Positions 18,799 through 28,478 are shown, numbered from the stretch's first letter. The stretch: DNA of 64,000 nucleotides from Streptomyces sp. MST-110588 (GCF_022695595.1 NZ_CP074380.1:3856001-3920000); one strand, 5' to 3'. Program-made: numbers and translations. The notes: generated by a model from the sequence alone, not told the origin.

Positions 18799-19125
18799 AT
18801 GGCCGGTGCCACGGTGACCGTAACGGACGCCAACTTCGAAGAGGTCGTCCTCAAGAGCGACAAGCCCGTACTCGTCGACTTCTGGGCCACCTGGTGCGGT
18901 CCTTGCCGCTCGGTCGCGCCCGTCCTGGAGGCCATCGCCGCCGAGCACGACGAGATCGTCATCGCCAAGCTCAACACCGACGAGAACCCGCAGACCACCG
19001 CCAAGTACGGCGTCATGTCGATTCCGACCATGAACGTCTACCAGGGCGGTGAGGTCGTCAAGACCATCGTCGGCGCCAAGCCGATGGCCGCTCTTAAGCG
19101 GGACCTGGCGGACTTCCTCGCCTGA
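18799..19125 (+). CDS. trxA: Thioredoxin
   Basis: 108 residues, a classic single thioredoxin domain. The active site is WCGPC in DFWATWCGPCRSVAP (about residues 31-35), the cis-proline lies in MSIPTMNVY, and the VDFWA/KLNTDENP strands are in place. It is the partner of TrxB directly upstream, with an AAGGAG ribosome site before the ATG. It reduces disulfides in target proteins and in Streptomyces takes part in the SigR/RsrA feedback loop, since reduced thioredoxin resets RsrA. A strong terminator follows 19 bp after the stop. Confidence 0.97.
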   Translation: MAGATVTVTDANFEEVVLKSDKPVLVDFWATWCGPCRSVAPVLEAIAAEHDEIVIAKLNTDENPQTTAKYGVMSIPTMNVYQGGEVVKTIVGAKPMAALKRDLADFLA

Positions 19126-19144
19126 GCCACCAGTCGTACGACGC

Positions 19145-19178
19145 GGACGGGCCCGCCCCCACAGGGGCGGGCCCGTCC
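19145..19178 (+). terminator. Bidirectional terminator between trxA and GNAT gene
   Basis: Perfect 15-bp inverted repeat: arms 19145-19159 and 19164-19178 (GGACGGGCCCGCCCC) with a 4-nt loop, between the convergent stops of trxA and the acetyltransferase gene. Confidence 0.88.
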
Positions 19179-19205
19179 ACATTTCCCGCATCCTGGCCGC
19201 ACGCT

Positions 19206-19823
19206 CTACAGCGGTCGCAGTACCGGTTCTTTCTGGACGGCACCCAGCAGCCGGTCCAGCGCCAGTTCCACGTCTTCCTTCCAGGAGATCGTGGTGCGCA
19301 GTTCGAGCCGCAGCCGGGGGAAACGCGGGTGCGGCCGTACCGTCTTGAAGCCCACCGCCAGGAGGTGCTCGGCGGGAAGCACACACGCCGGTTCTTCCCA
19401 GCGCGCGTCCCCGAACGCCTCGACCGCCTTGAAGCCGCGCCGGATCAGGTCCTTGGCGACCGTCTGCACCATCACCCGGCCCAGTCCCTGCCCCTGGAAG
19501 CCCGGCGTCAGCCAGGCCGTCAGCAACTGCACGGCATCGGAGGACACCGGGCTCGTGGGAAAGGCCGTGGAGCGCGGCACATACGCCGGGGGCGCGTACA
19601 TCACGAACCCGACCGGCACCTCGTCGACATAGACCACCCGCCCGCAGGAACCCCATTCCAGCAGTACGGCCGAGATCCAGGACTCCTTTTCCAGCTCCGT
19701 CCGGCCGCCCTTTACCGCGGCCTCGCCACTGACGGGATCGAGCTCCCAGAAGACACAGGAGCGGCACCGCTTGGGGAGATCCGGAAGGTTGTCCAGCGTG
19801 AGCGGTACGAGCCTGCGGCCCAT
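19206..19823 (-). CDS. GNAT family N-acetyltransferase
   Basis: 205 residues. The acetyl-CoA binding motif A is visible as AWLTPGFQGQGLGRVMVQTVAKDLIRRG (about residues 107-133, with Q/R-x-x-G-x-G/A as GQGLGR). It is preceded by a VGFVMYAPPAY strand and followed by AVEAFGD. An N-terminal segment of about 45 residues has the pair KRCRSCVFWEL, a two-cysteine motif seen in a subgroup of actinobacterial GNATs that begin MGRRLVPLTL and sit beside parB. The substrate is unknown. The mycobacterial origin region also has an acetyltransferase-like gene near parB, so the linkage is old. Start ATG at 19823. Confidence 0.9.
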   Translation of the reverse strand: MGRRLVPLTLDNLPDLPKRCRSCVFWELDPVSGEAAVKGGRTELEKESWISAVLLEWGSCGRVVYVDEVPVGFVMYAPPAYVPRSTAFPTSPVSSDAVQLLTAWLTPGFQGQGLGRVMVQTVAKDLIRRGFKAVEAFGDARWEEPACVLPAEHLLAVGFKTVRPHPRFPRLRLELRTTISWKEDVELALDRLLGAVQKEPVLRPL

Positions 19824-19969
19824 GAAGCCAGGTCCTCACTTCCCTCGCCCGCCACACCACGGGACGCTGCCAGCATCTCCCGCTCCTTGAGCAGGCCCCC
19901 GACAAATCCACCGACGGCTCCGAGGCCGAACCCCGCTGCCATCAGTGCGGTGCGGCTCACCGATCGCAT
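19712..19969 (-). CDS. Possible small glycine-rich membrane protein overlapping the GNAT gene start
   Basis: 85-residue frame starting at an ATG at 19969 with an excellent ribosome site (GAGGAGAGA ending 4 nt before the ATG). Residues 8-26 form a Gly/Ala-rich hydrophobic helix (LMAAGFGLGAVGGFVGGLL) with glycine-zipper spacing. The rest is not distinctive and overlaps the first 112 bp of the GNAT gene in another frame on the same strand. The strong ribosome site and membrane helix argue that the start is used, perhaps coupling translation to the GNAT gene. The long overlap argues for caution. Confidence 0.45.
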   Translation of the reverse strand: MRSVSRTALMAAGFGLGAVGGFVGGLLKEREMLAASRGVAGEGSEDLASWAAGSYRSRWTTFRISPSGAAPVSSGSSIPSVARPR

Positions 19970-20131
19970 GGCTCTCTCCTCGATGTGAGGCTTCCCTGCG
20001 GATGCGCGCCATACCCGGTCGCATCGTATCGACGGCACGCTGCCGCTGGTACCGCGCAACGGCAAAGGGCGGGCCGTGTTCCGGTGACGAACAACGGAAC
20101 ACGGCCCGCCCCACAGGCCCGAGGAGTCAGT

Positions 20132-21223
20132 TTACTTGTCCTCGCCGGTCTCCTGCTCCATGACCCGGCCCTCGCCCGGGGCGAGCGTGCCGAGGATGCG
20201 GTCCAGATCCTCTATCGAGGCGAACTCGACGACGATCTTTCCCTTCTTCTGTCCCAGGTCTACCTTCACCCGGGTCTCGAAGCGGTCCGAGAGCCGGGAG
20301 GCGAGATCGCTCAGCGCGGGGGACACCCGCGCACCGGCACGCGGCCCCTTGGCCTTGGCCCCGCTCTTGGGGCGTGTCCCCATCAGCGTCACGATCTCCT
20401 CGACCGACCGCACCGACAGCCCCTCGCGCACGATGCGCATGGCCAGCCGCTCCTGCTCCTCCGCATCATCCACGGGAATAAGGGCCCTGGCATGGCCTGC
20501 GGAAAGCACTCCCGCCGCAACCTTTTTCTGCACCGGCGGTGACAGCCGCAACAGCCTCAGGGTGTTGGAGACCTGGGGACGGGACCGTCCGATCCGGTCG
20601 GCCAGTTCATCGTGGGTGCACTTGAAGTCCCGCAGCAACTGGTCGTAGGCCGCCGCCTCTTCCAGTGGATTGAGCTGGGCGCGGTGGAGGTTCTCCAGCA
20701 ATGCGTCCAGCAGCAGCTTGTCGTCCTCGGTCGCCCGGACGATGGCGGGGATCCGTTCCAGGCCGGCCTCACGGCACGCCCGCCAGCGGCGCTCGCCCAT
20801 GATCAGCTCGTACCGCTCGGGACCGGTCTGCCGGACCACCACCGGTTGCAGCAGGCCCACCTCCCGGATGGAGATGACCAGCTCCTCTAGCGCAACCTCG
20901 TCGAAGACCTCACGTGGCTGCCGTGGATTAGGGGTGATGGAGTCCAGCGGAAGCTCAGCGAAATGAGCCCCCTCGACCTCCTTGATCACCTCCATGGCGG
21001 CAGCCTCCTCCTTCACCGGCGCTCGTGTTTCACGTGAAACAGGGCTCTTGGGAAGCGAGGCGACCTTCGCCGCCGCAACCCCTCGGTCCGCCACTATGAC
21101 CGGCACGTCCGATGGCGACATCGTTCCCCTGCCCACTGCGGGGCCGGTTCCCTCTGGGGTCTGCTGTGCCGGGGGGATCAGTGCAGCAAGCCCACGGCCC
21201 AGCCCCCTACGTCGTTCGCTCAC
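20132..21223 (-). CDS. parB: Chromosome partitioning protein ParB
   Basis: 363 residues, start GTG at 21223. It begins [14 protein letters not shown], the ParA-interacting N-terminal motif. The CTP-binding/ParB domain has [13 protein letters not shown] and [21 protein letters not shown] (about residues 95-190). The HTH domain follows ([23 protein letters not shown]), and the C-terminal dimerisation segment ends the protein. ParB loads on parS sites and spreads, organising the origin and helping to segregate chromosomes during sporulation. The gene carries a perfect parS in its own 5' part, read as VSRET. The start overlaps the parA stop in GTGA, so parAB is an operon with coupled translation. 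Confidence 0.97.
   Translation of the reverse strand: MSERRRGLGRGLAALIPPAQQTPEGTGPAVGRGTMSPSDVPVIVADRGVAAAKVASLPKSPVSRETRAPVKEEAAAMEVIKEVEGAHFAELPLDSITPNPRQPREVFDEVALEELVISIREVGLLQPVVVRQTGPERYELIMGERRWRACREAGLERIPAIVRATEDDKLLLDALLENLHRAQLNPLEEAAAYDQLLRDFKCTHDELADRIGRSRPQVSNTLRLLRLSPPVQKKVAAGVLSAGHARALIPVDDAEEQERLAMRIVREGLSVRSVEEIVTLMGTRPKSGAKAKGPRAGARVSPALSDLASRLSDRFETRVKVDLGQKKGKIVVEFASIEDLDRILGTLAPGEGRVMEQETGEDK
21027..21040. promoter_or_regulatory. parS: parS site inside parB
   Basis: Perfect GTTTCACGTGAAAC in the variable linker of parB, read as VSRET on the coding strand. Confidence 0.93.
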
Positions 21224-22293
21224 TGATTCCCCTCCGACATGCTGTGCTGTTGTGCTTGGTAGTTCACGGTGGGTCCCTGCCCCCCGGCCCCGGCGACTCC
21301 ACGCAGTGCGATCTCCCGAGCCGCCTCCATGTAGGAGAGCGCCCCGCTGGATCCCGGGTCATAGGTGAGAACGGTCTGCCCGTAGCTGGGCGCCTCGGAG
21401 ATACGCACGGAACGAGGAATGCTGGTACGCAGCACCTCGCTGCCGAAGTGGTTGCGTACCTCGTCGGCGACCTGCGAGGCCAGGCGGGTCCGCCCGTCGT
21501 ACATGGTGAGCAGGATCGTCGAGACATGCAGTCCGGGGTTGAGATGTCCCCGTACCAGGTCGACATTGCGCAGCAACTGGCCCAGTCCCTCCAGCGCGTA
21601 GTACTCGCACTGGATGGGGATCAGCACCTCGGCGCCGGCGACCAGCGCGTTGACGGTGAGCAGTCCCAGGGACGGCGGGCAGTCGATGAGGATGTAGTCC
21701 AGCGGCTGCTCGTACGCCTTGATGGCCCGGTCCAGCCTGCTCTCCCGGGCCACCAAGGACACCAGCTCGATCTCGGCACCGGCCAGATCGATCGTGGCAG
21801 GAGCACAGAACAGGCCCTCCACGTCCGGTACCGGCAGCACGACGTCGGAGAGCGGCTTGCTCTCCACCAGGACGTCGTAGATCGAGGGCACCTCGGCGTG
21901 GTGGTCGATTCCCAGAGCCGTCGAGGCGTTGCCCTGTGGATCGAGATCGACCACCAGGACCCGGGCTCCGTGCAGGGCCAGCGAAGCGGCGAGGTTGACG
22001 GTCGTGGTGGTCTTGCCGACCCCGCCCTTCTGGTTGGCGACCACCATGACCCGGGTCTGTTCCGGCCGGGGCAGACCGCCGTCCACGCGGCCGAATACCT
22101 CCACCGGTAGCTGAGCTGCACGACCGATCTGGGTGTCGTCCATCGGGGACGGCGTCTCCTGGGAAACGCCCTCCTCGAACGACTCGCTACGGGGACCGGG
22201 GACCGGATCGGTCATCGGCCCCGCGATGTTGGCGTCGGACCGCAAGGATTCACTCTCCTCGACATCAGGCTCGCAATGCTCAGAGCCTGCCAT
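21220..22293 (-). CDS. parA: Chromosome partitioning ATPase ParA
   Basis: 357 residues from the ATG at 22293. The deviant Walker A box is [17 protein letters not shown] (about residues 93-108). Walker A' lies in [14 protein letters not shown] and Walker B in [18 protein letters not shown], as in MinD/ParA ATPases. An acidic N-terminal extension of about 85 residues is typical of Streptomyces ParA. The frame is open up to 22455, where the first codons lie within the parS at 22440-22453, but the ATG at 22293 gives the expected length. ParA works with ParB to position origins in aerial hyphae and at tips. The first gene of the parAB pair is preceded by a 275-bp non-coding interval. Confidence 0.95.
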   Translation of the reverse strand: MAGSEHCEPDVEESESLRSDANIAGPMTDPVPGPRSESFEEGVSQETPSPMDDTQIGRAAQLPVEVFGRVDGGLPRPEQTRVMVVANQKGGVGKTTTTVNLAASLALHGARVLVVDLDPQGNASTALGIDHHAEVPSIYDVLVESKPLSDVVLPVPDVEGLFCAPATIDLAGAEIELVSLVARESRLDRAIKAYEQPLDYILIDCPPSLGLLTVNALVAGAEVLIPIQCEYYALEGLGQLLRNVDLVRGHLNPGLHVSTILLTMYDGRTRLASQVADEVRNHFGSEVLRTSIPRSVRISEAPSYGQTVLTYDPGSSGALSYMEAAREIALRGVAGAGGQGPTVNYQAQQHSMSEGNQ

Positions 22294-22439
22294 GCTTTCG
22301 GGGTGGTGAACCACTGAGGTCCGTTCTCCTGTGGATACATCCTCTTCTGTGGATACATCCGTGACCCATGTGGGTTGACGGTCGCGCGGCGCGGCAGCCG
22401 CCCGGCCCCGGCTGATAATTCCCTGCAGCAGAGAACGAC

Positions 22440-22453
22440 GTTTCACGTGAAAC
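22440..22453. promoter_or_regulatory. parS: parS site upstream of parA
   Basis: Perfect GTTTCACGTGAAAC in the 275-bp interval between rsmG and parA, 147 bp before the parA start, where ParB binding could also affect parAB transcription. Confidence 0.93.
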
Positions 22454-22568
22454 ACGATGACAGCGCAGCGCCCGAATTCTCCGCGACACTCCGCTTTATG
22501 TCGTTTTGATGGGTTTTATGGAGTACTCCGCATGGACATCCGGTGGGAGTGCTCGCGCCCGGAAGCCG

Positions 22569-23294
22569 TCAGCGGCGCCGACCCCGCGAGCCACGGCCGG
22601 TCCGCGCCGCCTTGGCCCGCTTGGCCGCAAAGCGCACCCCGCCGGGGCTCTCCCCGACCTCCACCCGCACCACCGTCGACAGCGGGTCCACGATCCCTTC
22701 ACCGACCTGCACCACAGAGGTCTCCACCACACCGAGCTTGCTCAGCGCGGCCCGCGCGCCCTTCAGCTCCTCCTCAGCGGTGTCCCCCTTGAGCGCCAGC
22801 ATCTCGCCGTACGGACGCAGCAGCGGAACACCCCAGCCCGCGAGACGGTCCAGCGGCGCCACCGCCCGGGCGGTCACCACATGCACCTGCGGCAGCTTGC
22901 CCATGACCTCCTCGGCCCGGCCGCGCACCACCGTCACATGATCCAGTCCCAGCAGCTCGACCACTTCCTGGAGGAAGGTCGTCCGCCGCAGCAGCGGCTC
23001 CAGCAGGGTGATCTTCAGGTCCGGACGCACCAGCGCCAGCGGAATCCCCGGAAGCCCTGCCCCCGACCCGACATCGCACACCGTGACGCCCTCGGGAACC
23101 ACTTCCGAGAGAACCGCACAGTTCAGCAGGTGCCGCTCCCACAGCCGCGGCACCTCACGCGGCCCGATCAGCCCCCGGCGCACCCCCGCGTCGGCGAGCA
23201 GCTCGCCATAGCGCACAGCCTCCGCAAAGCGCTCACCGAATACCTCCTGCGCCGCTTCCGGCGCCGGCGGGAGCTCCGCTGCTGCCTCCGTCAC
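22569..23294 (-). CDS. rsmG: 16S rRNA m7G527 methyltransferase RsmG (GidB)
   Basis: About 241 residues from the GTG at 23294. It methylates G527 of 16S rRNA, and its loss gives low-level streptomycin resistance and in Streptomyces raises antibiotic production. The SAM-binding loop is VTVCDVGSGAGLPGIPLALVRPDL (about residues 72-95). The family motif ITLLEPLLRRTTFLQEV follows, with VTARAVAPLDRL further on. The frame is open to 23402, but the GTG at 23294 with GGAAGGGCG upstream gives the family N-terminus VTEAAAELPP. The C-terminus is basic. No inactivating change is seen. Confidence 0.95.
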   Translation of the reverse strand: MTEAAAELPPAPEAAQEVFGERFAEAVRYGELLADAGVRRGLIGPREVPRLWERHLLNCAVLSEVVPEGVTVCDVGSGAGLPGIPLALVRPDLKITLLEPLLRRTTFLQEVVELLGLDHVTVVRGRAEEVMGKLPQVHVVTARAVAPLDRLAGWGVPLLRPYGEMLALKGDTAEEELKGARAALSKLGVVETSVVQVGEGIVDPLSTVVRVEVGESPGGVRFAAKRAKAARTGRGSRGRRR

Positions 23295-23430
23295 GGGAAC
23301 CGCCCTTCCTCTGCACTGCATCTTCGACATGGACCCAGGAACCGCGGCGCCGAGCACCGGCGCCACGAAACCGGATGAGAAGGCGCCCGATGGTTCAGAC
23401 ACCCCCTGATACAGAAGGCTGACAAGTTTC

Positions 23431-23456
23431 GGCCCCGCCTGCGAGCAGACGGGGCC
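23431..23456 (-). terminator. Hairpin between jag and rsmG
   Basis: Twelve-bp arms 23431-23442 and 23445-23456 (GGCCCCGCCTGC) with one mismatch and a 2-nt loop, 27 bp past the jag stop. It may end or weaken transcription from the rpmH-jag operon before rsmG. Confidence 0.6.
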
Positions 23457-23482
23457 AAAGATCTTAGGGACGCCGACGCCGG

Positions 23483-24016
23483 TCAGGCCGGCAGAACCAC
23501 CACTCGGCGCTGCGGCTCCTCGCCCTCGGACTCGCTGCGCAGTCCGGCCGCCGCCACCGCGTCGTGTACGACCTTCCGTTCGAAGGGCGTCATCGGCTTG
23601 AGCTTCACCGGCTCACCGGTGCTCCTGGCCTCCTCGGCGGCCTTGGCACCCAGCTCCGCCAGCTCCGTACGCTTGCGCGCCCGGAAACCCGCGATGTCCA
23701 GCATCAGCCGGCTACGGTCACCGGTCTCCCGGTGGACCGCCAGCCGGGTCAGCTCCTGCAGCGCCTCCAGCACCTCACCGTCACGGCCCACCAGCTTCTG
23801 CAGGTCACGGCCGGCCGTGTCACTGATGATCGACACGGCGGCACGGTCCGCCTCGACATCCATGTCGATGTCGCCGTCGAGGTCCGCGATGTCCAGCAGC
23901 CCCTCAAGGTAGTCGGCCGCGATCTCCCCCTCCTGCTCCAGGCGGGTGAGCGTGTCCGTGCCCTCAGCGGCAGGGGAGCCCTCCACCGAGGACGAGGGGC
24001 GGGTCGTGTCCGTCAC
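23483..24016 (-). CDS. jag: Jag/KhpB-like R3H domain RNA-binding protein
   Basis: 177 residues, start GTG at 24016. After an acidic N-terminus comes a KH-like region (about residues 55-110; VEADRAAVSIISDTAGRDLQKLVGRDGEVLEALQEL, with the GRDGE loop). An R3H domain follows (about 118-170), ending PFERKVVHDAVAAAGLRSESEGEEPQRRVVV, whose R-x3-H spacing is KVVHD with upstream Arg. The R3H signature is thus of the divergent actinobacterial type. KhpB/Jag binds RNA and affects cell shape and division in Gram-positives. Its place directly after yidC (14 bp) is conserved. Confidence 0.93.
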   Translation of the reverse strand: MTDTTRPSSSVEGSPAAEGTDTLTRLEQEGEIAADYLEGLLDIADLDGDIDMDVEADRAAVSIISDTAGRDLQKLVGRDGEVLEALQELTRLAVHRETGDRSRLMLDIAGFRARKRTELAELGAKAAEEARSTGEPVKLKPMTPFERKVVHDAVAAAGLRSESEGEEPQRRVVVLPA

Positions 24017-24030
24017 AGAAGGACTCCTTC

Positions 24031-25179
24031 TTACTTCTTGGACGGGTGCTTGGGCCGCTGTGGGCCCTTGCGCTGTCCGGACTTGGCCTTACGGGAGCCG
24101 GAGGAGGTGTGACCGTCCTTCTTCGGCGTGCTGTCCTGCGGTGTCTTCTTCTCCAGCGACTGCTTCTTCGTGGCGCTCTCGGCCGAGGCGCCCGCAGTGC
24201 CGGAGACCGACCCGGCACGGGTACGGTTCTGCGCTCCGCCGCCCGAGGGCTGCGTCTGACGCTGGGACTTCGTCTGCCGCTTGGGCTGCTGCCGGTTCTG
24301 GCGCGCCTCCTCGGCGGCCTTCCTGGCCTCGGTCTCGGCCGGGTCCTCGACGATCTTGCCCTTGGCGCGCAGCCGCTCCTGCCGCTCCTTGAACGCCTTG
24401 CTGCCCGGAGTCGGGTTACGGCGGATGACGTACATCTGCTGGCCCATGGTCCACACGTTGGTGGTCAGCCAGTAGACGAGGACACCGACGGGGAAGTTGA
24501 TGCCGAAGACGGCGAACATGATCGGGAAGACGTACATCAGCATCTTCTGCTGCTGCATGAACGGCGTCTTCACCGTCAGGTCGACGTTCTTGGTCATGAG
24601 CTGGCGCTGCGTGTAGAACTGCGACGCCGACATCAGCACGATCATGATGACCGTGACCACACGGACGTTGGTCAGGGACGCGCCCAGGCTCTCGATCTTC
24701 TCCGCGCTGTCCATGAACTTCGCAGCCAGCGGGGCGCCGAAGATGTGCGCCTTCTGCGCGCTCTCCAGCAGCGACTGATCGATGAAGCCGACCGTCTTGT
24801 TATTGGCGATGTGGTTCAGGACCTGGTAGAGCGAGATGAAGAACGGCGACTGCGCCAGGATCGGGAGACAGCTCGAAAGCGGGTTGGTACCCGTTTCCTT
24901 GTAGAGCTTCATCATCTCTTCGGACTGGCGCTGCTTGTCGCTCTTGTAGCGCTCCTGGATCGCCTTCATCTTCGGCTGGAGCGCCTGCATGTTCCGCGTC
25001 GCCTTGATCTGCTTCACGAAGAGCGGGATCAGGCAGATACGGATCAGCACCACCAGCGAGACGATGGACAGACCCCACGCCGCTCCACTGTTCCGGTCGA
25101 AGAGGAGGCTGTAGAACGAGTGGAACTGGACGATGATCCAGGAGACGGCGTAATAGAGAGGATTCAGGATCGTGTCCAC
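24031..25179 (-). CDS. yidC: Membrane protein insertase YidC
   Basis: 382 residues, start GTG at 25179. It is of the short, Gram-positive/actinobacterial type without the large periplasmic domain. The first TM (about 8-22) is followed by [63 protein letters not shown], written here only to name the cytoplasmic hairpin, of which the key residues are the central arginine in LIRICLIP and the NPLSSCLP turn. Three further TMs follow to about residue 245. The Lys/Arg/Gln-rich C-terminal tail of about 120 residues is long and likely binds ribosomes. It inserts membrane proteins with or without SecYEG. Confidence 0.95.
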   Translation of the reverse strand: MDTILNPLYYAVSWIIVQFHSFYSLLFDRNSGAAWGLSIVSLVVLIRICLIPLFVKQIKATRNMQALQPKMKAIQERYKSDKQRQSEEMMKLYKETGTNPLSSCLPILAQSPFFISLYQVLNHIANNKTVGFIDQSLLESAQKAHIFGAPLAAKFMDSAEKIESLGASLTNVRVVTVIMIVLMSASQFYTQRQLMTKNVDLTVKTPFMQQQKMLMYVFPIMFAVFGINFPVGVLVYWLTTNVWTMGQQMYVIRRNPTPGSKAFKERQERLRAKGKIVEDPAETEARKAAEEARQNRQQPKRQTKSQRQTQPSGGGAQNRTRAGSVSGTAGASAESATKKQSLEKKTPQDSTPKKDGHTSSGSRKAKSGQRKGPQRPKHPSKK

Positions 25180-25182
25180 GAA

Positions 25183-25500
25183 TCAGGCTCCTTGGGCGTT
25201 GGGCTGAGTCTCGGGCTGTGCGGCGGGCTCATGGACGACGGGCCCGCCCGAACGGCTCCTCAGCCGCTGATGCCAGACCGGACGCTTCCGGGGAGGAACG
25301 TGGTCCACGCCACCGAGCGACCACGGATTGCACCGCAGGATGCGCCAGGCCGTCAGCGCGGTCCCTTTCACCGCGCCGTGCCGGTCGATGGCCGTATAGC
25401 CATAGCGGGAGCACGACGGGTAGTACTTGCAGACCGGGCCCAGCAGTGGGCTGATGGTCCATTGGTACAGCTTGATCAGCAGCAGCAGCGGATACTTCAT
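25183..25500 (-). CDS. yidD: Membrane protein insertion efficiency factor YidD
   Basis: 105 residues. It contains the family pattern [30 protein letters not shown] with its conserved cysteines ([12 protein letters not shown]) and [14 protein letters not shown]. The first part forms an amphipathic helix that associates with the inner face of the membrane. The extra C-terminal tail of about 30 residues is disordered. The ATG overlaps the rnpA stop codon, and yidC follows 3 bp later, so the three are one translation-coupled unit. It helps YidC insert proteins. Confidence 0.95.
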   Translation of the reverse strand: MKYPLLLLIKLYQWTISPLLGPVCKYYPSCSRYGYTAIDRHGAVKGTALTAWRILRCNPWSLGGVDHVPPRKRPVWHQRLRSRSGGPVVHEPAAQPETQPNAQGA

Positions 25501-25895
25501 CGCGGCGCCCTCCCCCGACCTTCGGTATGGGGATTCCCACCCAGCAGCCGCTGCAGCGCGGTGTCCAGGTCGCGGGCCAGGTCGTCGTGGTCCGCCGTAC
25601 CCGCACCGGGCAGCGCCCGTACGACTACCAGGCTACCGGCGGGCAGCCGGTCCAGCCGGTCCCGCACAAGGTGGCGAAGTCTGCGCTTGACCTTGTTGCG
25701 GACCACGGCACCGCCGACGGCCTTGCTCACGACGAAACCCGCACGCGCCGGGGGAAGGCATTCCCCCGCTGCGTGCGGGTCCGTTGCACCGCTACGAAAA
25801 TGAACGACAAGGAGCGGGCGCCCGGCCCTGCGTCCCCGGCGTACCGCGGTCGCAAAGTCCTCGCGCCGCCTCAGCCGATGTTCGGTAGGCAGCAC
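25497..25895 (-). CDS. rnpA: Ribonuclease P protein component
   Basis: 132 residues, basic. The N-terminus [22 protein letters not shown] and the RNR motif [19 protein letters not shown] (about residues 65-85) are the family signatures. It binds the catalytic RNA of RNase P and helps cut 5' leaders from tRNA precursors. An insertion of about 10 residues ([17 protein letters not shown]) precedes the second half, as in other streptomycetes. It lies 25 bp after rpmH in the same direction and its stop overlaps the yidD start. Confidence 0.96.
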   Translation of the reverse strand: MLPTEHRLRRREDFATAVRRGRRAGRPLLVVHFRSGATDPHAAGECLPPARAGFVVSKAVGGAVVRNKVKRRLRHLVRDRLDRLPAGSLVVVRALPGAGTADHDDLARDLDTALQRLLGGNPHTEGRGRAPR

Positions 25896-25920
25896 GTCAT
25901 GGACCTATAGGTCAGGCTGC

Positions 25921-26058
25921 TCAGGCCGACAGGCGCGCGCGACCCTTGCCACGGCGGGCGGCGAGAATCGCACGGCCGGCGCGGGTGCGCATACGCAGGC
26001 GGAAGCCGTGGGTCTTCGCGCGACGGCGGTTGTTCGGCTGGAAGGTGCGCTTGCTCAC
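25921..26058 (-). CDS. rpmH: 50S ribosomal protein L34
   Basis: 45 residues from the GTG at 26058: [19 protein letters not shown] then the basic helix to ARLSA. It is very short and basic, exactly the family length. The frame is open beyond to 26160, but the family start fits the GTG with TGGAG upstream. It heads the leftward operon rpmH-rnpA-yidD-yidC-jag, whose promoter must lie in the interval before dnaA. Confidence 0.98.
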   Translation of the reverse strand: MSKRTFQPNNRRRAKTHGFRLRMRTRAGRAILAARRGKGRARLSA

Positions 26059-26414
26059 TCGGGGGCTCCAGAAATACTTGGTGTCTCCGGGGAGACAGAT
26101 GTGGGGCGTCGACTGGCTGTCACCGTGCGCCCACGAGTAGCTCGCAACGCCCGAGTGCACCGCTACACGATCACCAGAGCGCGATCTTTGCCCATCGGAG
26201 GCAGGCGGCAGCAGCCATCGACAACTCGACCTGGTTACGGTACGCGCGGCGACGTCATCCGGTCAAACCGGCCCCGCTCCGACCACACTATGCACAGGCT
26301 GTGGACAACAACTTGAATCCCCCACCCCGCCCTGACTACCGTGGGTCAACTCCGATTCCTTCCCGCCCGCCCCGTGAATCACACATTCGTGGGACCTGTG
26401 AGAGAGCGTGCTCT
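26059..26414. other. Divergent rpmH-dnaA promoter region
   Basis: 356 bp without a gene. It holds the promoters of rpmH (leftwards) and dnaA (rightwards) and the DnaA-box pair at 26288-26308. No perfect -10/-35 pair could be chosen with confidence. A likely dnaA leader of more than 100 nt separates the boxes from the GTG start. Confidence 0.7.
26288..26308. promoter_or_regulatory. Face-to-face DnaA boxes upstream of dnaA
   Basis: A perfect box TTGTCCACA on the minus strand (26300-26308) faces a weak box CTATGCACA on the plus strand (26288-26296), with 3 bp between them. The same CACAGGCTGTGGACAA arrangement recurs in oriC at 29043-29058. Face-to-face boxes with a 3-bp gap at the dnaA promoter are known from Streptomyces and give DnaA autoregulation. 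Confidence 0.85.
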
Positions 26415-28478
26415 GTGGCTGACGTACCTGCCGATCTTGCCGCAGTGTGGCCACGCGTCCTCGACCACCTCCTACGCGCGGAGAGTGACAGTCTCAAGCC
26501 CAAGGACCAGGACTGGCTCAAGCGCACCCAGCCGCTGGCCCTGGTCGCCGACACCGCGCTGCTCGCCGTGCCGAACGAATTCGCCAAGGGCGTCCTGGAG
26601 GGCCGGCTCGCCCCCCTCATCGGCGAGGCGCTGAGCCACGAGTGCGGCCGTCCCATCCGTATCGCGATCACCGTCGACGACTCGACCGACGAGCCCGCGG
26701 CCCAGCAGCCGCCCTCGTCCCCGCAGCAGCACGGCCAGACTCAGCTTGGCCAGTCCCAGCACGGTCAAACGCAGCACGGTCAAACGCAGCACGGTCAGAC
26801 ACAGCACGGCCGGCCCCAGCATGGCCAGGGACTGCACGGCCAGGGCCAGCAGGGCCAGCAGGGACAGCAGGGACAGCAGGGACAGCACCAGCCCCAGCAG
26901 GCGCAGCCGCAACACCAGTCCCAGCAGTACGACGGCTACGACGACCGTGACAACCGGCAGGGCTACGGCGTCCAGGGTGACGACCTGCCCACCGTCCGCC
27001 CCGCCTACCCCGATTATCAGCAGCGCCAGCAGCCCCGGCACGACCCCGGCGCCTGGCCGCAGCACTCCAACGGCCACGCGGGCGGCATGGGCGACCCCGG
27101 CCGCCACGAGGACTACGGCTGGCAGCAGCAGCGGCTCGGCGGCTTCCCCGAGCGCGACCCGTACGCCTCTCCGCCGCCCCCACACGTACAACAGCAGCAT
27201 CAGCACTCCCAGCGGTCACAGAACGACTACCGGCCGCAGGCATCCGAGCGCCCCGGTCCGCCCCAGCACCAGCCTTCTGAGGGCCCGCGCTCCCCGTACG
27301 AGCAGCCGCAGCGCCGCGACCTCTCCGAGCACCAGCCGACCGCGCACACCCCGCACCCGGGCTCCGGCTCCCACCTGCCGGCGCCCAGCGGCGCGCCCGG
27401 CCCGCTCGCCGCCCAGCCCGCTCCCGCGGCCGGTCCCGGTGAGCCCACCGCCCGCCTGAACCCCAAGTACCTCTTCGACACCTTCGTCATCGGTGCTTCC
27501 AACCGCTTCGCGCACGCCGCCGCGGTCGCCGTCGCGGAGGCGCCGGCCAAGGCGTACAACCCCCTGTTCATCTACGGGGAGTCCGGCCTGGGCAAGACGC
27601 ACCTGCTGCACGCCATCGGGCACTACGCGCGCAGCCTCTACCCGGGCACCCGGGTGCGGTATGTGAGCTCGGAGGAGTTCACCAACGAGTTCATCAACTC
27701 CATCCGCGACGGCAAGGCGGACGCGTTCCGCAAGCGCTACCGCGACATGGACATCCTTCTGGTCGACGACATCCAGTTCCTGGCGAGCAAGGAGTCGACG
27801 CAGGAGGAGTTCTTCCACACCTTCAACACCCTGCACAACGCCAACAAGCAGATCGTGCTGTCCTCCGACCGGCCGCCCAAGCAACTGGTCACCCTGGAGG
27901 ACCGGCTCCGCAACCGCTTCGAGTGGGGCCTGATCACGGACGTGCAGCCGCCGGAGCTGGAGACGCGGATCGCGATCCTGCGCAAGAAGGCCGTACAGGA
28001 GCAGCTCAACGCGCCGCCCGAGGTACTGGAGTTCATCGCCTCGCGCATCTCGCGCAACATCAGGGAGCTGGAAGGCGCGCTGATCCGTGTCACGGCCTTC
28101 GCCTCGCTCAACCGGCAGCCGGTGGACCTGGGCCTGACGGAGATCGTCCTGAAGGACCTGATCCCCGGCGGCGAGGACGCCGCTCCGGAGATCACCGCGA
28201 CCGCGATCATGGCGGCGACCGCGGACTACTTCGGGCTGACCGTCGACGACCTGTGCGGGTCCTCGCGGAGCCGGGTGCTGGTGACGGCCCGGCAGATCGC
28301 CATGTATCTGTGCCGCGAGCTGACGGATCTGTCGCTGCCGAAGATCGGCGCGCAGTTCGGGGGCCGCGACCATACGACGGTGATGCACGCCGACCGCAAG
28401 ATCCGCGCGCTCATGGCGGAGCGGCGCTCCATCTACAACCAGGTCACCGAACTCACCAACCGCATCAAGAACGGCTGA
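26415..28478 (+). CDS. dnaA: Chromosomal replication initiator DnaA
   Basis: 687 residues from the GTG at 26415 (the frame is open from 26301). Domain I is residues 1-85 ([20 protein letters not shown]). Domain II is an unusually long disordered stretch of about 265 residues rich in Gln, His, Pro and Gly, with tandem QHGQT repeats. Domain III, the AAA+ ATPase, begins near residue 355 with [20 protein letters not shown]. It has Walker [14 protein letters not shown], Walker [14 protein letters not shown] and sensor motifs. Domain IV binds DnaA boxes through [15 protein letters not shown]. It opens oriC and also represses its own promoter. Streptomyces DnaA is known for a long domain II, and this one is long even so. 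Confidence 0.97.
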   Translation: MADVPADLAAVWPRVLDHLLRAESDSLKPKDQDWLKRTQPLALVADTALLAVPNEFAKGVLEGRLAPLIGEALSHECGRPIRIAITVDDSTDEPAAQQPPSSPQQHGQTQLGQSQHGQTQHGQTQHGQTQHGRPQHGQGLHGQGQQGQQGQQGQQGQHQPQQAQPQHQSQQYDGYDDRDNRQGYGVQGDDLPTVRPAYPDYQQRQQPRHDPGAWPQHSNGHAGGMGDPGRHEDYGWQQQRLGGFPERDPYASPPPPHVQQQHQHSQRSQNDYRPQASERPGPPQHQPSEGPRSPYEQPQRRDLSEHQPTAHTPHPGSGSHLPAPSGAPGPLAAQPAPAAGPGEPTARLNPKYLFDTFVIGASNRFAHAAAVAVAEAPAKAYNPLFIYGESGLGKTHLLHAIGHYARSLYPGTRVRYVSSEEFTNEFINSIRDGKADAFRKRYRDMDILLVDDIQFLASKESTQEEFFHTFNTLHNANKQIVLSSDRPPKQLVTLEDRLRNRFEWGLITDVQPPELETRIAILRKKAVQEQLNAPPEVLEFIASRISRNIRELEGALIRVTAFASLNRQPVDLGLTEIVLKDLIPGGEDAAPEITATAIMAATADYFGLTVDDLCGSSRSRVLVTARQIAMYLCRELTDLSLPKIGAQFGGRDHTTVMHADRKIRALMAERRSIYNQVTELTNRIKNG
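26727..26882 (+). repeat. Tandem repeats encoding DnaA domain II
   Basis: Eight 15-bp units (26727-26846) encode QHGQT and variants such as [10 protein letters not shown] and LHGQG. Four 9-bp units (26847-26882) then encode QQG. Units 3 and 4 are identical at DNA level, a sign of recent slippage. Confidence 0.9.

Noticed and set aside
26727..26882. Repeat array considered as CRISPR
   Set aside because: Units are 15 and 9 bp, adjoin without spacers and are in frame within dnaA.
27216..28388. A 390-codon frame antisense to dnaA
   Set aside because: It is shadow coding of the AAA+ region, with no ribosome site and no domain.
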